DNA from: an uncultured Lachnospiraceae bacterium
GTDB taxonomy: Bacteria > Bacillota > Clostridia > Lachnospirales > Lachnospiraceae
Length of the DNA stretch: 64,000 nucleotides
NCBI GenBank assembly: GCA_951800685.1
Contig: CATOJY010000004.1
Span: forward strand, 62,001-126,000
Reading direction: 5' to 3'
Below, in pieces: positions 63,447 to 64,000 of the stretch. A program made the translations under genes and the position numbers. The stretch's first letter is position 1. Every line of letters begins with the position of its first letter. The notes under the pieces are model-generated. The model did no database searches. It saw only the letters and a list, made by a program, of their open reading frames with translations, and was not told where the DNA came from.

Positions 63447-64000
63447 AAAGCAGCGCAAAGAATATTCAGATGACTTCCTATGAAGAACTGCTTTCCGGCG
63501 GGCCGCCGCTGGAAGCAGGGGGGAAGGGGAACGTGCAGGAAATCCCGCTCTCCGAACTGTTCCCCTTTAAAGGCCACCCGTTTAAGGTGCTGGATGATGA
63601 AACCATGCAGGACACGGTGGAAAGCATAAAAGCATACGGCGTCCTTGTCCCCGGCATTGTAAGGCCGCGCGCAGAGGGAGGCTATGAACTGATTGCCGGG
63701 CACAGGCGCAGGCACGCCTCGGAACTGGCGGGGAAAGCCACTATGCCGGTGATCGTGCGGGAACTGGATGATGACGAAGCCACGCTTGTCATGGTGGACA
63801 GCAACATCCAGCGGGAAAACCTGTTCCCCAGCGAAAAGGCATGGGCGTATAAGATGAAGCTGGATGCATTGAAGCATCAGGGCGTAAAGGACACTTCTCG
63901 ACAACTTGGCGAGAAGTACAGCGTGGATGCGCTGAGTGAAAATTCCAATGACAGCGCCCGGAACATCCACCGTTTTATCCGGCTGACAGAACTTCTCCCG
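63443..64000 (+). CDS. parB: ParB/Spo0J-family partition protein (3' end cut by window)
   Basis: Open from ATG 63443 to the right edge, 186 codons. Its start overlaps the parA stop as ATGA. It shows the ParB N-terminal domain: IPLSELFPFKGHPFKV, IKAYGVLVPGIVRPR, the nucleotide-binding ELIAGHRRRHASELAG and DSNIQRENLFPSEKAWAYK. A helix-turn-helix would begin near GVKDTSRQLGEKY. With parA it would segregate a plasmid or stabilise an excised element. The right part and any centromere site lie outside the window. Confidence 0.93.
   Translation, partial: MKSSAKNIQMTSYEELLSGGPPLEAGGKGNVQEIPLSELFPFKGHPFKVLDDETMQDTVESIKAYGVLVPGIVRPRAEGGYELIAGHRRRHASELAGKATMPVIVRELDDDEATLVMVDSNIQRENLFPSEKAWAYKMKLDALKHQGVKDTSRQLGEKYSVDALSENSNDSARNIHRFIRLTELLP

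Noticed and set aside
1-64000. tRNA and rRNA genes
   Set aside because: No cloverleaf with a TTC-type T-loop and no rRNA core sequence was recognised on either strand.

Overview
The window looks like a chromosome segment of a Gram-positive anaerobe of the Lachnospiraceae (Clostridia). The reasons are strong AGGAGG-type ribosome sites, a LytR-CpsA-Psr (LCP) protein, GH25 lysozymes, an MBOAT next to an anchored accessory protein, a Csp-like S8 protease, and several membrane and zinc-ribbon families I associate with that group. The assignment rests on protein families, not on an rRNA gene; no rRNA or tRNA gene was seen.

About 1-28900 is a surface-glycan modification region. It holds a GtrB-like glycosyltransferase (cut by the left edge), a GtrA-like protein, several large polytopic GT-C-like proteins, three SGNH-fold proteins, a second family-2 glycosyltransferase, a flippase-like protein, an FAD oxidoreductase, a radical SAM/SPASM protein and an MBOAT acyltransferase with an anchored partner. 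Near its centre is a compact FkbH-like/acyl carrier protein/VOC set with no polyketide synthase in sight. These genes could decorate lipid-linked or exported glycan with sugars and acyl groups.

About 29100-56200 is the polymer assembly region. It has rmlB, rmlA and rmlC (no rmlD in view) interleaved with two membrane-anchored GH25 lysozymes, then an O-antigen-type ABC exporter (Wzm, and Wzt with a C-terminal cargo domain). Next come a methyltransferase-kinase fusion resembling the chain terminator WbdD, four more family-2 glycosyltransferases, a phosphoglucomutase, a priming polyprenyl-phosphate sugar transferase, an LCP ligase, a further glycosyltransferase, and glmS. The inferred order is: priming on undecaprenyl phosphate, chain extension with dTDP-sugars and other nucleotide sugars, terminal capping, ABC export and attachment to peptidoglycan.

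About 56300-61670 carries cell-envelope and protein-quality genes: an HtrA-type protease, a divergent long ClpX-like ATPase and an S8 serine protease. The S8 reading frame is closed by a 140-bp insertion that has 10-bp inverted ends and 7-bp flanking repeats.

From about 61800 to the right edge begins an accessory element, probably an integrated conjugative element or plasmid: a SymE-like protein, a DUF5348-like protein, ParA and a cut ParB. The parAB part is visibly more GC-rich. Its leader contains three copies of a 15-16 base motif that can form alternative hairpins.

The strongest leads are the WbdD-like capping gene beside Wzm/Wzt, the FkbH-ACP-VOC set beside MBOAT/SGNH genes, the insertion in the S8 gene, the hairpin leader of the accessory element, and the ClpX paralogue with altered loops.
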